Assembly (NCBI RefSeq): GCF_003369915.1 | Contig: NC_046674.1 | Coordinates: 7,316,001 to 7,380,000, forward strand | Direction: 5' to 3' | DNA length: 64,000 bases | Source of the DNA: Drosophila miranda | Lineage: Eukaryota > Arthropoda > Insecta > Diptera > Drosophilidae | Notes under the pieces: model-generated | What the model saw: the letters and a program-made list of their open reading frames with translations, nothing else | What the model was told of the DNA's origin: nothing | Database searches by the model: none | Shown: piece after piece, positions 10,836 to 22,200 of the stretch | Layout: every line of letters begins with the position of its first letter | Numbering within the stretch: the first letter of the stretch is position 1 | Program-made: the position numbers and the translations under genes

Positions 10836-13800
10836 ATGGGCTGTGCAGAGAGCAAGGATAGCGAGGGCGAGACTCAAAACCATAGGCCTAAATACCGGTC
10901 CTGCACGGATGTCTTCTGGCTGGCGCTTTATATTATATTTTGGCTATTTCTGGTAAATATACGCAACCATTCGCCTGTCGCCATATAGCGCATATATGCA
11001 TATGTGGGAGAGTGTATAAAAAAAGTGAAAGCGAGCGGTGAGAGATCAATCTACTTTAATGCGAATGCTTTCCTTTGTCTCTGTGTGAGTGTGCGAATGC
11101 TTGGCGCGCTGTCTGTGAGGAGGTGGAGGCGACTACTTGTTACTTAGGCGAGCAAGTCATGTCGTCATCGCCATTGCCACTGCCATCATATGAGAATGGA
11201 ATTGTTAATTCTGTTAATGAATGCGATGACTTAACACTGGCTCTTTTGAGACCTCGGCAAGAGCTGAATCAATTTCTGCTTTTCCAGTGTCCTGCTGGAC
11301 ACGCCACTCCCTTGTCGTGAAAGCATTTCCATGTGATATATATCCATGGGTACGTCCATTAAAACGATTATAATAATAATGGCCCTTGTCATGCCATGTT
11401 CGAGGGCGTTGGCGGACAATTTCTGCATATGTATATATGTATATACATATGTATTTGCTGGCTATCTTTGCTGCTGATATTAACTGATTGGAGGGATTTT
11501 CTTTTCAGATTGTGATAGCGATATTTTCGTTTTTTTATGGCAATCCTCTGCGAATCATCAATGGCTACGACTCTTTTGGCAACACCTGTGGAGTTAAGAA
11601 CAATGAGCGTTTCCATGATTTTCCCCTGTCCGGCATGAACACCGTAGACAAGCCCGAACTCTTCTACTTCGATGTCAAGGAGTTAAAAAAGTCCTTGAAG
11701 ATATGCGTAAAGACCTGCCCCGCCAAAACTCTGACCAAGCCCAGTGAGCTGCTTCAGTACTACACTCAAACGGGCAGCCATCTCTGCAAATATGACTACA
11801 ACATGGATCAGCTCAGTACGTTGGGAAATGATGGCAAGACCTTCAACTTTCTCGGCCCATGTCCTAGTTTTCCGGTCTACGAGAGGTGCGACTGTTTTTC
11901 AATTCTTTGTTCCATTTGAATACTCAAATGTTTGCCTTCCTCGTAGTTCTCCTGTTCTGCATCGCTGCGTGCCGAAGGGCACTGGAGATAAGGTGCAGGA
12001 ATTTTACAAGATGCTCAATAACTGGGACGTGGCAGCACAATTCCTCAACGACATCTACTCCAGTTGGCACATCATTGCCATGGTCTGTGGCATAGCCCTG
12101 CGTAGGTACCCTTTTTCATAATTTGAATCGTTTCTAATTTGTCTGTTTTTTTAGTTATTTCGATTGCTCTGGTTACCATGATGCATTGGCTCTCTCGCAT
12201 CGTCTCCTGGATCATTTGCGTCCTGGTGATTGTGGCCAGCATTGGCCTGACGGCGGCTCTGTGGTACGCCTACTACAACATCAAGTACAAGTCGGGACAA
12301 GTGAACACACAGTACTCTCTGCTGGAGGAGTTTGTGCGCAATCAGCAGGCAGTGCTAACGCTGGCCGTCCTGGCAACTATAACAATGGTTTGATATTCCC
12401 ATAAACATCAGCCAATGGATGGTTTCTCATGTGCGTCTCTATTTTGCAGATAATCCTTTTGGTTGTTATCTACTTTCTGAAGAACAAACTGGCTGGTTTG
12501 TCGGCCCTCTTCGAGGAAGCTGGCCAATGCATGATGAATCTGCCAGGTCTTTTGATTGCTCCGCTCTTGGCATTCGTTGTGCTAATTGCCTTTCTGAGCT
12601 TCTGGGTTGCAGTAGTCGTCTGCCTGGCCACAGCCAGCTCTCCGGGTCAGGGTCCCATTTCTCCGTTTGACAATACGGCCGAAGTACATCAGTCGCTGCC
12701 TGCCAACGCGTTGTTCGCGAGCAACAATACCAGCCTCAACGATCAGAGAAGTAAGTAGAGATGGAGATGCGGTTGGGATGAACTCATTTCTTGGCCAGGC
12801 TCTATTGATAATTGGCTTGAGAGCAGTGCTAATTGAATTAACCAAACACATGTATATCTTTTGTATTTTTTGTGTGTGTTTTTATGATGTGATTTATGGT
12901 TGAATAAGTAAGTGATTTTTTCTAAAGGCACAACAGAGTTCAATCCTCAACTCTTGTGTACATATTTCTGTGTGTTTTTCTTCCAAACCACTTTCGGTTC
13001 TACTGTGTACATACAACGATAAAACAAACCTCTTAAATCAGCGAACTATGCTTACAGTTTCATTAATTGCATTCCCTGTTTAAACAGTCACTAAACGTGT
13101 AGAGTATGCCGATGCCAGTGCCCTGCGGAGCATGTTCTGGATATATGTGGTGGGTCTCATTTGGACGGTGGAGTTCATTTTTGCCTGTCAGCAGTTTGCA
13201 TTGGCCGCTGCTGTGGCCTTCTGGTACTTTGGTAAGCCCACCACAACGCCCACATTGTATGCCATTGGAAAGCTGGTCAAATATCATCTGGGAACTGTTG
13301 CAAAGGGATCCTTTGTGATCACTATATTCAAGATTCCTCGCCTAATACTCACCTATTTGTATGCCAAGTAAGTTTCTCTCCTCGACCTCCATAACATGCA
13401 TAGCTATTTTTCACGATTGCCCTTTCCATTCCAGGCTAAAGAAGGGCGAAGACAAGGGTTCGGAGTGTGCCGCCTGCTGCTTAAAGTGCTGCATTTGTGG
13501 CTTCTGGCTGCTGGAGAAGTTCATACGCTTTCTCAATCACAATGCCTACACCGTTGTGGCGATCGAATCAATTAACTTTTGCCCAGCTGCCGGAATCGTA
13601 AGTTTGAGCTTGAGATAATCAAATAATCAGATTAGAGGTATCAAAAATAAACATCTATCGCTATCTCGCTCTTGTTTTCTAGGCTTGGAACGCCATGGCC
13701 ACCAATGTCCTGCAGGTGGCCACAATCAACAGCGTTGGCGACTTTATTCTCTTTTTGGGAAAGGTTGTGGTGGCCGCTCTGTCCGGCCTGATTGGTATTT

Positions 13801-14201
13801 TCATGCTAAAGGATATGCCGGGTCTGAACTTCTACATGGCCCCCGTAATACTCATTATTATATTTTCATTCTTCATCGCCCACATTATCCTGTCGCTCTT
13901 TGAGGTGAGTAATCAATCCTGCCTATCATGTCAACGATTATCTCTAATAATGATCCCATCCAACAAACAGATGGTGGTGGACACTTTGTTCCTGTGCGTT
14001 TGCGAGGATAAACAAATCAACGGCCGCGCTGGTCGTTGGGCTCAAAGCAATCTGGCCAAATTGGTCGGCGAGGAACCGCTGCAACCCGGCGAGGAGCCGC
14101 CCATTCAGGTGGTGGAGATGATGCCCATCAACAAGCAGCCGTTCAGTATTACACGACTCCCTCCATCTGACCCAGAGGTTGCCCCCATGTCGGAAGAGTA
14201 A
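10836..14201 (+). CDS. CTL1: Choline transporter-like protein (SLC44 family)
   Basis: Nine coding exons join in frame: 10836-10952, 11509-11885, 11947-12101, 12155-12387, 12450-12750, 13088-13367, 13435-13597, 13683-13904 and 13971-14201. They give 692 residues. The protein matches SLC44/CTL architecture: a short cytoplasmic N-terminus (MGCAESKDSEGE, with a possible myristoylation Gly2), a first membrane segment split across exons 1 and 2, and a large Cys-containing loop (CVKTCPAKT, CKYDYN, HRCVPKG). A block of membrane helices, the Cys cluster CAACCLKCCICGFWLLEKF, and FCEDK-type C-terminal elements (LFLCVCEDKQINGRAG) follow. Family members transport choline or ethanolamine at the plasma or mitochondrial membrane. 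The exon 2 donor (AG|GTGCGA) is weak; the other sites are standard. The gene converges on BRX1, with 270 bp between stops. Orthology to D. melanogaster CTL1 rather than CTL2 is inferred from length and sequence feel. Confidence 0.88.
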
Positions 14202-14471
14202 CACTCTAAACACGTCTTTTTCTATTTATTCCAAGCCTCCCGAAACTCAACGCACATCTCATTAGGATGTTAATATATTAATATTTATATATACTTATAG
14301 CCCAGTCTAAGGACTATCTCCGTCGCGACGTACAAAGCCCAAAAGTGAGAGCGAATAGTAACATGTAATCTTGTCTATTGATATTCTAATTAAGAATGCA
14401 CAATTTATATATGAATGTGTTTATAAAATATAATCCTTTTGTATTTAATTGTATTTTCTAAAGCAAGGAAT
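14202..14471. other. Shared 3' region between convergent CTL1 and BRX1
   Basis: These 270 bp separate the two stop codons. The only AATAAA I see for BRX1 reads on the minus strand at 14230-14225, which would place its poly(A) site close to the CTL1 stop. CTL1 has only variant signals near 14425. Overlapping 3' ends are therefore likely. Confidence 0.4.
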
Positions 14472-15598
14472 TCATACTTTTTTTACGCGTTTTGTTACCT
14501 TTGCCTTCTTCTGGTCGATTACCTTTTTGACGGCCTTCAACTGTTTCTCCTTAATCTTCTTGGTCAGCGCTGACTTTGGCGTTTTTTGCTCATTTTCCTG
14601 CTGCTTCTTTTTGGCTATCGCAGCCAAGATCTTAGCAGTCGCTATGGGATCTTCATCATCGAAGAGTTCATCGTTGTCGATGCCGTCGTATGCCTTGACG
14701 GGACGCGTCGCCTCGTGTTGCACCTTCTGCTCCACACGGTTTACGTACTTATCCTTGGCCGATTTCTTCAGGATCTGTCGCTGCTTGGATGGGCTGACAT
14801 AGTCGGGATTCTCCCATAGGGTTTTGCCTGTGAAGGAACCGTCGAATATCTTGACGGGATTCATCACGTACCGTGGTCCCACCTCTGACAGGCCGCCGTC
14901 TTCGGAAAGAATCTGGAAGTTCCTGAACCAGATGCGATTGTCCAGGAAGGTAAAGGTAAAGACGTGATCCACAAACGGCTGGCTCTTGGGATGGTGGTGG
15001 GGCACTGAGTAGGTCTGCACAAAGAGCTCCTTGAGGAGCTTTAAGTGCGGCAGCTCATCGAATTTCGAGTCGAACGATAGCAGTGGGCGCGAGCCCCTCA
15101 AACAATTTCCAGTCATCTTCAGCTCGGCCATTGTGTGAATGTTCTCGATAAGGAATTTCGCTGATGGCCCTTCGGAGCCGACCGTGTTGGACACCCACAT
15201 GTACAGGTCCCGCTTGCGGCGCCCTTCAAATAGCATGGCCTTGTTGCAGTGCTTCATTTCACACATCTCATTCACCACCGACAGAGTCTTGGCGCGCTCC
15301 ATTTTCGATTCGGCTCGATGATGCGGCATCAAGGTTTTGATGTCGCGCATTAAATGTCTGTCTCTGTGGCTAATGCCACGCGCTGCGAAGACCAAAACAC
15401 GCTGTTTGTTCACCCATTTCTCCTGCAAGATCAAGTATGTGCGTTTTAGCGGTGCCTTGATTTTAAATTTTAAAATCTTCTTACTCTTTTGGGAACAACA
15501 TCATCTGACTTCCGCTGTGGAGGTAGCGGTGGATTTTCATCAACCGGCACAATCTCCAGCTGATCGACCTGCTTTTTCTTTTGAAATTTCCGACCCAT
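14472..15598 (-). CDS. BRX1: Ribosome biogenesis protein BRX1 homologue (Brix domain)
   Basis: Two exons, 15598-15485 and 15422-14472, are split by a 62-nt intron in phase 0. They encode 354 residues. The N-terminus (MGRKFQKKKQVDQLEIVPVD) is basic. Brix-domain landmarks follow: RVLVFAARGISHRDRHLM, DIKTLMPHH, EMKHCNKAMLFEGRRKRDLYMW, and GPSAKFLIEN near residue 130. The central FTFLDNRIWFRNFQI and a Lys-rich C-terminal tail are typical of BRX1. The yeast and human proteins act in nucleolar 60S subunit assembly and pre-rRNA processing. The ATG at 15598 is chosen because it opens the spliced exon and gives the conserved N-terminus. A perfect motif 1 site lies 74 bp upstream. Confidence 0.93.
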
Positions 15599-15671
15599 TT
15601 CTCTTTATTTTAACAAATTTCGAGTTCTAAAGAACGAGTAAGCAACGATCCAAAACAACGTGGAGTTGAAC

Positions 15672-15682
15672 CAGTGTGACCG
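15672..15682 (-). promoter_or_regulatory. Core promoter motif 1 (M1BP site) of BRX1
   Basis: CGGTCACACTG on the minus strand is an exact match to Drosophila core-promoter motif 1 (YGGTCACACTR), bound by M1BP in housekeeping promoters. It lies 74-84 bp upstream of the BRX1 ATG. It is also the first element of a dispersed repeat that extends to about 16165. Confidence 0.7.
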
Positions 15683-16165
15683 ACGAAAAACGAACTTAGC
15701 CCAGTTAAGCCCCCTCTGTTTAAACAGTTCAACGAATTGAGGTAAATGGCGGCAAATATTACTGATTGCGAATTCTTCTTGTAGATCCATGCCATTTTTC
15801 CTCTGAACTTAAAAAAAAACACGATATCTTTCACCTGACTGCGCTAAAATTATTACATTTTCATTATTTTCGGTGACATATTAAAATACCCCCTTGGTCT
15901 ACAATGGGTTAATCAATACCCGTCAAGGAATGGAAACCATATTCCTTGATTTTGATATTCGATTTGATATTACTATCTAGCTAAAACTTCCATACTTGAA
16001 CACATAGTTTTATCCTATTGATAGATCAATTTTCTATATGATATATTAGTTTTAACTACTCTCTTGTATTGAGTTTTTTCAAAAAAATAAGGTTTTAACG
16101 AAAAAGGTCAAACAAATAAAACGTAAGTCAGTAATCGTTCCTGTCAAATAAATGATATCGATAGC
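15672..16165 (-). repeat. Dispersed promoter-associated repeat, copy A (BRX1)
   Basis: Shared boxes with the copies near 21-22 kb and 48.6-49.5 kb are GTGTGACC, GCGGCAAATATTACT, CACGATATCTTTCACC, TGGTCTACAATGG, ATTACTAnCTAGCTA, CACATAGTTTTATCC and GGTCAAACAAATAAAACGTA. Those boxes keep the same order and orientation. A perfect DRE (TATCGATA, 16156-16163) sits at the far end. Confidence 0.7.
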
Positions 16166-16519
16166 TTGGCGAGTTGGCCAGCACCTACAATAAGTATTTT
16201 ATGGTTATCAAATTCATAATTTCAATAAAAATATTAATTACATTAATTAATTAATTGAACGGTATAGTGCCATTTCCAACACATTTTTGTTACTTTTCCT
16301 ACGATTTAAAAGTTTAAATAAAAAAAAGTGTTTCAGGTTTTCAGAATTGCACATTTACGTATGTGAAAAAACTAGCACTACCTCTAAAAATATCTTTACT
16401 ATCAGAAAAAGTCGGTTTGGTTCGAAGCGTAAAAATGCTGTTGCATAGTGTTTTTGTTTTATTGAACTATTTACTTTTATAACAATCTTTGGGTAAATAA
16501 ATGTATATAATTCTTCGCT
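16166..16519. other. AT-rich spacer between BRX1 upstream repeat and Su(P) 3' end
   Basis: About 350 bp of AT-rich DNA with homopolymer A runs and no coding frame. The part nearest 16519 is the Su(P) 3' UTR. I see no other feature. Confidence 0.5.
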
Positions 16520-17897
16520 CTAAACAGCTGGAACGACGCCCTCAATGCGTTCTCTGTACAGCTGGCCCCGGTTCTTTTCCACAATCTCCTTGACGTCATA
16601 AAACCATTTGCCTGCAAATGCAAAAAGTATTGACAGAATTGATTTTGAATGAATTCCAATGAACTATTTACCAATGCTGGTGTTCTGCAGGCAGTCTTTG
16701 AATGTCTGGCATCCTTCCATACTGCTAAGGACACCGAAAACGGAGAGATCCGCAAGACTGGGCTGCTTTCCGCCCATGAACTTTGTGTTTCGCTTCTTCA
16801 GCTCGGTGGTCCACTTGTCCAGGGCATCATACATATGAGATCGGACATCATCGGTGAGAGCATGGCGACGTTTCAGCACCTTGGCAATCCCCCACATGGC
16901 CACGGCCCCGCAATAAACCATCATATTTCGTTCCCACTTCGGAAAATGCACGTCCCACTCGCCCGCCTTTGCGAACCACTCAAATGTCTCCAAAGACTCG
17001 CTCATGCTCTGATAACAGTTCGGTGATATGAGGTGCACCAAGTGGTTGTCCGCCCAGGTCCTCCATTTGCGATCGGTTCTGTGAAGAATTCATTTTATTA
17101 AGACAATCTGGGAATGTGAAATGCACTTGGGCTTACTCCTCCGTTTCCTTGGTTACACTCTTGGGTGCGCGATCCTGATACATAAGGAAGTACTTGTTCA
17201 ATATATCCGTTTTTTTTTTGCTTTCGTCGTCAAAGAAGGAGATGTGTGGGTAGAATTCTGCCAGCTCGCCAATATCGGTGCGCTTGTCGTGAAGATAGGT
17301 GGCTATTAGCGATATAATGGCACTGGAATCAACCATTTGGACGTATTGACCATCCCGCTGGCGTATGAGCACCATAGGGACTTTCTTAACTGTCGACCAC
17401 CGAATATCCTGTCGCAGAACGGCATCCACCTCGACAACCGAGTAGGAAACGCCCATGTAGTCCAAGTATGCACGGACCTTACAGCAGAACGGACATGTCT
17501 GGAACTGAAATAACACAATATCCAGTCCGGAGGTGTCTTTAGGGTTCACATAACGCTTGGTTATACGCACGCCCTCCGGCATGTTTTCCACACGCTTGGG
17601 CGGCGTGTGTTCGTGCTCCTTGTGGGAGTCGCCATCAGTCCATCGCGAGTACACTGTGTAGACTGAGCCTGTGACTGCGCCCAGACCGGCTCCGAATAGC
17701 GCCAGCTTGAATGTTCCATTGGGCGGCTTCTTAACGCCATTGCCTGGTGCTTCTGCTGTTTTGCTGAAGGTTCGGCGTGCCAATGCAAATTCCTGATGGG
17801 ATTTATTGCACAGAAATCGCGAAGTCCTGCTGCCCACCGGCAGAGGACGTGTTGCCGCTACTAGGGCTGTGGCGGTCGCCAGCCGAAAACATGACAT
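16520..17897 (-). CDS. Su(P): Su(P), prostaglandin E synthase 2 homologue
   Basis: Three exons, 17897-17137, 17078-16672 and 16611-16520, join in frame to give 419 residues, close to the length expected for insect members. The N-terminus (MSCFRLATATALVAATR) is Arg/Ser/Ala-rich and acidic-poor, as in mitochondrial presequences. A hydrophobic stretch follows at about residues 63-82 (FKLALFGAGLGAVTGSVYTV). The glutaredoxin/GST-N domain carries the CPFC redox pair at residues 135-138 in QFQTCPFCCKVRAYLDY. The conserved KVPMVL loop and the GST-C-like half (RKWRTWADNHLVHLI, WGIAKVLKRRH, GGKQPSLADLSVFGVL) follow. D. melanogaster Su(P) was found as a suppressor of ref(2)P male sterility and is mitochondrial; that is family knowledge. 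It is divergent from anon-73B1. Confidence 0.94.
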
Positions 17898-18015
17898 AAT
17901 TCCACTTTGTTTTGACTATTTGTAGTAAAATCTATTATATATTATGCAAAAATTGGCGATAAGTCGCCTCCCGAGACTAGATTGAATTAGCGATGCGATA
18001 GTTGAACCGGACATG

Positions 18016-18023
18016 TATCGATA
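18016..18023. promoter_or_regulatory. Perfect DRE (TATCGATA) in the Su(P)/anon-73B1 promoter
   Basis: The palindrome TATCGATA matches the DREF/BEAF-type response element. It lies 119 bp upstream of the Su(P) ATG and 111 bp upstream of the anon-73B1 ATG, near the middle of the 236-bp divergent intergenic region. It is well placed to serve both genes. Confidence 0.6.
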
Positions 18024-18133
18024 TATATAAGTTTGCCCATCCCTACTGAATACAAACAAAACAAATCCAGAAAAAAAACACCGCACCACATAAAATCTCT
18101 TGTTCTTGCAATTCCTGTGAAATTCGATTCGAA

Positions 18134-18394
18134 ATGTCGGCATCTGTGGAAAGTATTGTCGCGGGTGCAGCAGCTGCTGCTTCCCTAGACAAATATGGGG
18201 AAGAGGACCTGTTCAGTATATTAATACGGTACGGACTTTATGTGGGAGCCATATTCCAGTTCGTATGCATCTCGGCCGCCGTGCTGATGGCCGGCGAGGA
18301 GACGGTGGACGCCAACGAAACGGAGAGAGAGAGTGAGCCGGTGAGGGCACGCCTGCACAAGATCCGCAAGCTGGAGAAGAAAAAGCGCCGCTAG
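18134..18394 (+). CDS. anon-73B1: anon-73B1, small single-pass membrane protein
   Basis: An 86-codon intronless frame begins MSASVESIVAGAAAAASLDK. It has a membrane segment at about residues 29-53 (LIRYGLYVGAIFQFVCISAA) and a highly charged tail ending HKIRKLEKKKRR, a possible ER-retention-like dibasic end. It matches the D. melanogaster small protein anon-73B1 (UPF0239 family) in size, topology and position next to Su(P) and Mo25. Its biochemical function is unknown to me. The context AAATGTCGG at the start and AATAAA at 18472-18477 make a compact transcript. Confidence 0.88.
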   Translation: MSASVESIVAGAAAAASLDKYGEEDLFSILIRYGLYVGAIFQFVCISAAVLMAGEETVDANETERESEPVRARLHKIRKLEKKKRR

Positions 18395-18471
18395 GTCAGG
18401 AATCGCATATCTCATAGCATAGCATAGCCCTAGTTAGCCTAACTACTTACCATATTCTAAGTATACACTAA

Positions 18472-18477
18472 AATAAA
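18472..18477 (+). terminator. Polyadenylation signal of anon-73B1
   Basis: Canonical AATAAA lies 78 bp after the stop codon. Confidence 0.6.
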
Positions 18478-18748
18478 AGTCATTTCTGTGAAATGTGTAG
18501 CTGCCCAGCCCTTGATAAATCTGCCGACTCTGCCGCCCTGGCATCTCTGCACATGACTCAGGGCGGGGCGGGGCGGTGCGGCCCCATTGTGAGAGCCCCC
18601 CACACCCAAGAATCAGCTGCAAACAAAAATGACTAATTGTATTTCTCTTTTAGTTTTGGCTCTTTAATTTTGGGAATAATATAAATTATAATAATCGTAT
18701 ATTTATTATGTTGCTCGCAATGTTGTTGTTTTACTTCCCTTTGTAGTA

Positions 18749-18780
<32 letters not shown>

Positions 18781-19726
18781 TATGTGTGTTTTTGTGTGTG
18801 TTTTGTTGTGTTGAATGCTCCCACTCTCTTCTCTTCTCTTCTATGCAGTCTATGCCAAAGGATGCATAAAATAAACAATTATCACTATGAATTATTATTA
18901 TTATGCGTTATTTAGTATTTAGTTTTTTTTTTATGAACTTTGCGTGGAATTACATTTTTAGGTCAAAACTCATTTCGAATCTGCATTGACTTCTTCTTCA
19001 GACAGGCATGTGGCTGGGGGCAGGAGGCTGGGGGAGGGTTGGGGGCGTGTTGGTTCGTTTCAAAAACGCTTAAATTTCAAATACAACAACTATTTTGAAT
19101 AGGAATAGGAAAATAGGTCTAGAGGGGAATCCGACGACTCTTAACTGGAGCAAGAACAACGAACCGCACCGCACTCTCGGATCATTTCGTGTGGAACGTG
19201 GACAAAAAGCGGAAAAGAAAGAAAGAAAGAAATGAAAAAAAAAAACATAAAAGTTGGATTGAGGTGAGGCGAGAGGTGTGGCCGGGGGTGGTCCGGGTTT
19301 GGTCCGGGGTCGTGTTTAATGTGTTTTTATGTTAAATTCGCAACATTATTATTTCAGTTTACGCTATTTACTCTCGTACTCTTACTCATTGTTTTGTTGT
19401 TGTTTCTATTTAGCTTTATCGTTATGTTTTTTTTATCATTATCATTGTGGTTGGTGTCTAAATTATTGTTTAGTTACTCACAAGTGTAGTCATCTCATCG
19501 TCACAAAATATAGTATAGTATATATAATATATATTTGCCTTTAACCCACACACAAAACCTTTTCATCCTTCCTGCTAGCCCACCATCGACGGGAGGGCCC
19601 AGATGTTCTTGTTCCTCTTCCTGTTGCTGGTCTCGTTCTCGCTCTCATTCACGCTCGTATTTTCTCTCGGTCTCGTTATGGTTCGTTTGCCCCATACGCC
19701 GACATTGACCATCCGTCGATGGTCAA
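18478..19726 (-). other. Mo25 3' UTR and intergenic sequence
   Basis: There is no coding frame here. The region holds a (GT)n run at 18751-18779, several T/A runs and GGGGCGGGGCGGGG at about 18561. Most of it is probably Mo25 3' UTR on the minus strand, because several TTTATT (minus-strand AATAAA) occur between 18660 and 18900. Confidence 0.4.
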
Positions 19727-20746
19727 CTAGGCCTCGGGCAGCGGTTTCAGCTCCTTTATCTGCTTGATCAGATAGGCCTTCTCGTCGTTGAACTGCTCGT
19801 CCTCGGAACGGTCCGTATGGAAATTGGTTAGGAAGTCGACCAGTTTCGTTTGGTTGCGCAGCAGGATGTCCAGGATCGGCTTCGGCTTGTTCGGATTCGC
19901 CACGAACACCTTGAAGACGTGAAACGCCTCGAACTGGATGTTGCGCGACTTCTCCTTCAGCATGTTCATCATCAGCTTCAGGTTCTCCGGCTCGGAAATG
20001 TAGCGCGTCATCACGGTGAAGTTATGCCGGTCCAGCAGCAGCTCGCCCAAAAGCTTCAGGCTCTGGCGACGCGTTACATAGTTCTCCGAGTTGAGCAGCC
20101 GCTGGTAGTGCTGCGAGAAGAACTTGTCGTAATTGGCGTCCAGGAACTCGGCGCACAGCAGCTTGTGGCGCGTGAGGAGCTCCTTGAAGGTGGAAAAGGC
20201 ATCGGAGGCGATATCGAAAGTGGACACCTCCACGTAACGGAAGAACTTGAAGAACTCGTCCGAGTGGATCATGATCTTGGCCAGGGCCTCGTAGCGAGCG
20301 CACTCCCGCAGCATGGTGCCCGAATTCAAGGCAATCTCTGGGTGCGCATCCTCGTAGCCGCCCATCAGTGTAAACAAGATCTCCGGTTTCGTGCAGATGT
20401 ACTCCACTGTGGGCGAGCGGGTACCAATCTGTCTCCGCAGCACATTGTTGAATATCAGTGCCACATGCTTCTTGCCCTCGAAGTCGATCCTGTAAAGGTT
20501 CTGTATAAGCAGCAGCAACAGATTGCTGTTATACAGCTCCTGCGACAGCTGAGCGACCACATAGTCCGCTGGCGGCTCTGTATCGCTGCTGCCATATAGC
20601 ATGTTCTTGATGGACACCAGGTTCTTGCTGCAGTCCTCCTGCGCCTTCTCCATTTTTCGGTCGCCCGACTCCAAGGCATTGATTGCCTCCTTGAGCGATT
20701 TTACCAGCTCCACTGGCGACTTCTGTGACTTCCCGAAGAGTGGCAT
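19727..20746 (-). CDS. Mo25: Mo25 (CAB39) scaffold protein
   Basis: A single-exon coding region of 339 residues begins [20 protein letters not shown] and ends KELKPLPEA. This is full length for MO25/CAB39 and conserved throughout. Landmarks include [47 protein letters not shown] and [22 protein letters not shown]25 is a helical-repeat scaffold that binds the pseudokinase STRAD and activates LKB1, and also GCK-family kinases; in flies it acts in neuroblast asymmetric division. The frame stays open to 20962, but I choose ATG 20746. The homologous proteins start there, and a likely 5' UTR splice acceptor (TTGTGTCTTCAG, ending about 20931) interrupts the extension. Confidence 0.96.
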   Translation of the reverse strand: MPLFGKSQKSPVELVKSLKEAINALESGDRKMEKAQEDCSKNLVSIKNMLYGSSDTEPPADYVVAQLSQELYNSNLLLLLIQNLYRIDFEGKKHVALIFNNVLRRQIGTRSPTVEYICTKPEILFTLMGGYEDAHPEIALNSGTMLRECARYEALAKIMIHSDEFFKFFRYVEVSTFDIASDAFSTFKELLTRHKLLCAEFLDANYDKFFSQHYQRLLNSENYVTRRQSLKLLGELLLDRHNFTVMTRYISEPENLKLMMNMLKEKSRNIQFEAFHVFKVFVANPNKPKPILDILLRNQTKLVDFLTNFHTDRSEDEQFNDEKAYLIKQIKELKPLPEA

Positions 20747-21003
20747 TTTGCTTTCTGCTGTTTTCTCGAGCTGGCTCTGTTTCGGGCTCGGTCTCTCGTA
20801 TCTTCTGTGGGCTGCTGACTGACTTTCTGCTGATGTTGTTGTTGCTGCTGCTGGCTGGCTTGCTCTAGCTTTCGTTTGTAGTTGTACCTTTGAGGTCGTG
20901 GCTTTCGTTGCCCAATTTCTGATGCTGAAGACACAAATTAGATCGCTTGGCAATATTATCACGGTATAATATTCTATTATTATATATTAATTTCGTCTTT
21001 TTC

Positions 21004-21770
21004 AGTGCGACCGCGGACTTATCGATACAATATACGGTCTGACCCTAAGAAATATACCGAAATATACCTTAAATATACTGATCTTAAAGAGTGTCATCAT
21101 TTTCGTGGAGTGTATTTTAGTGCCCACTGGTCGACAATGGGCTAACGTTCTCTGTCCATGATCAGAAATTATGTTCCTCGATTTTGTTATTCGATTAGGA
21201 TTTACTAGCTTGATAAATTTTTCAGCACTTCACACGTAGTTCTATCCGACAATCTACTCAATTTCATACTAGAATGGCTTATTTTATGTACTCATCTTTA
21301 GTGGATTGTTAATAAAATATGGTTTGAACACAAAAGATCAACAACAATTTCCACTTAGTACACGCTAACTACACGCTTGCTACATTTTAACTACATATTG
21401 GATGTAATTATCGACAAAGACACCCGAGGGCAATGTACGTTTGGCGAAGAATATTTAAAAATATTAAAAAAAACACTCAAAAATACTATAAAAGTATCAA
21501 AATATCAGTTGGAACCATTGGAAAATACCAGAAAAAGTATACAAATATCCATTCCGAACCAGGGTGACAATATCGCGGATTCGATGATCGCGAATTAGTA
21601 TTCGATGTGGCCTGGGACGTGGCTGCAAATGGAATTTCTGCACGATTTGTACATTAGTTCATTGGAGGGCGTGTCTATACTCGTCTTACAAAATATTACA
21701 AAACACTATGAAAAGTATAAAAATATGCAAGGTGTGTGAGCTAGACTTGGTGTCTAACTGACAAGCAAAT
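21004..21770 (-). repeat. Dispersed promoter-associated repeat, copy B (Mo25)
   Basis: The head (21004-21070) contains a degenerate motif 1 (CAGTGCGACC), a perfect DRE at 21020-21027, and AATATACCGAAATATACC boxes matching the GGTATATTT core of motif 6. It lies 258-325 bp upstream of the Mo25 ATG. The body runs through TGGTCGACAATGGG and ACTATGAAAAGTATAAAA to GTGTGTGAGCTAGA. It is followed at once by the head of copy C. Confidence 0.7.
21020..21027. promoter_or_regulatory. DRE (TATCGATA) upstream of Mo25
   Basis: An exact TATCGATA lies between a motif-1-like site (21004-21013) and motif-6-like boxes (21030-21070), 274 bp upstream of the Mo25 start codon. The combination is typical of Drosophila housekeeping core promoters. 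Confidence 0.6.
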
Positions 21771-21771
21771 T

Positions 21772-22200
21772 AGTGTGACCGCGGACTTGTCCATAAAATA
21801 TACGGTCTGACCCTTAGCAATAAGCCGAAATATACCGATGGAAAAAAGCGAACTTAGCCCTCTTAACCCCCGCAATTCAGACAGGTGAACAATTTAAGCT
21901 AAGCTGCGGCAAATATTACTGTATGTAAAGTCTTCTTGAAGACCCACCCTTTCTGTTTAAATAAAAAAAAAAACATGCCACGATATCTTTCACCAGAACT
22001 GCGCTAAAAATCTCAGGTTTCAGCATTTTCGTGGAGTGTAATTTGAATATCCCCTGGTCTACAATGGATTATCTCTAGATAGCTAGGAACCTCAGCCCTG
22101 AACACATAATTTTATCACATTGCTGAATCAATTTACTACACATTTACTACATATAAAATGAAATGCAAGTGTGTATTCACGTGATTGGTCAACCAGTTTC
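21772..22200 (-). repeat. Dispersed promoter-associated repeat, copy C
   Basis: The head AGTGTGACCGCGGACTTGTC is followed by the same AATATACGGTCTGACCC and CCGAAATATACC boxes, then GCGAACTTAGCCC, CGGCAAATATTACTG and CACGATATCTTTCACC, as in copy A. It is arranged head-to-tail with copy B. No gene starts next to it. Confidence 0.65.

Noticed and set aside
16664..17041. Treating Su(P) exon 2 as ending at its in-frame stop near 16664
   Set aside because: A GTAAAT donor at 16671 and the acceptor before 16611 restore the conserved GKWFYDVK tail.
20747..20962. 72-codon in-frame N-terminal extension of Mo25
   Set aside because: Low-complexity Ala/Gln/Ser sequence, a probable splice acceptor inside it, and all known homologues start at MPLFGK.
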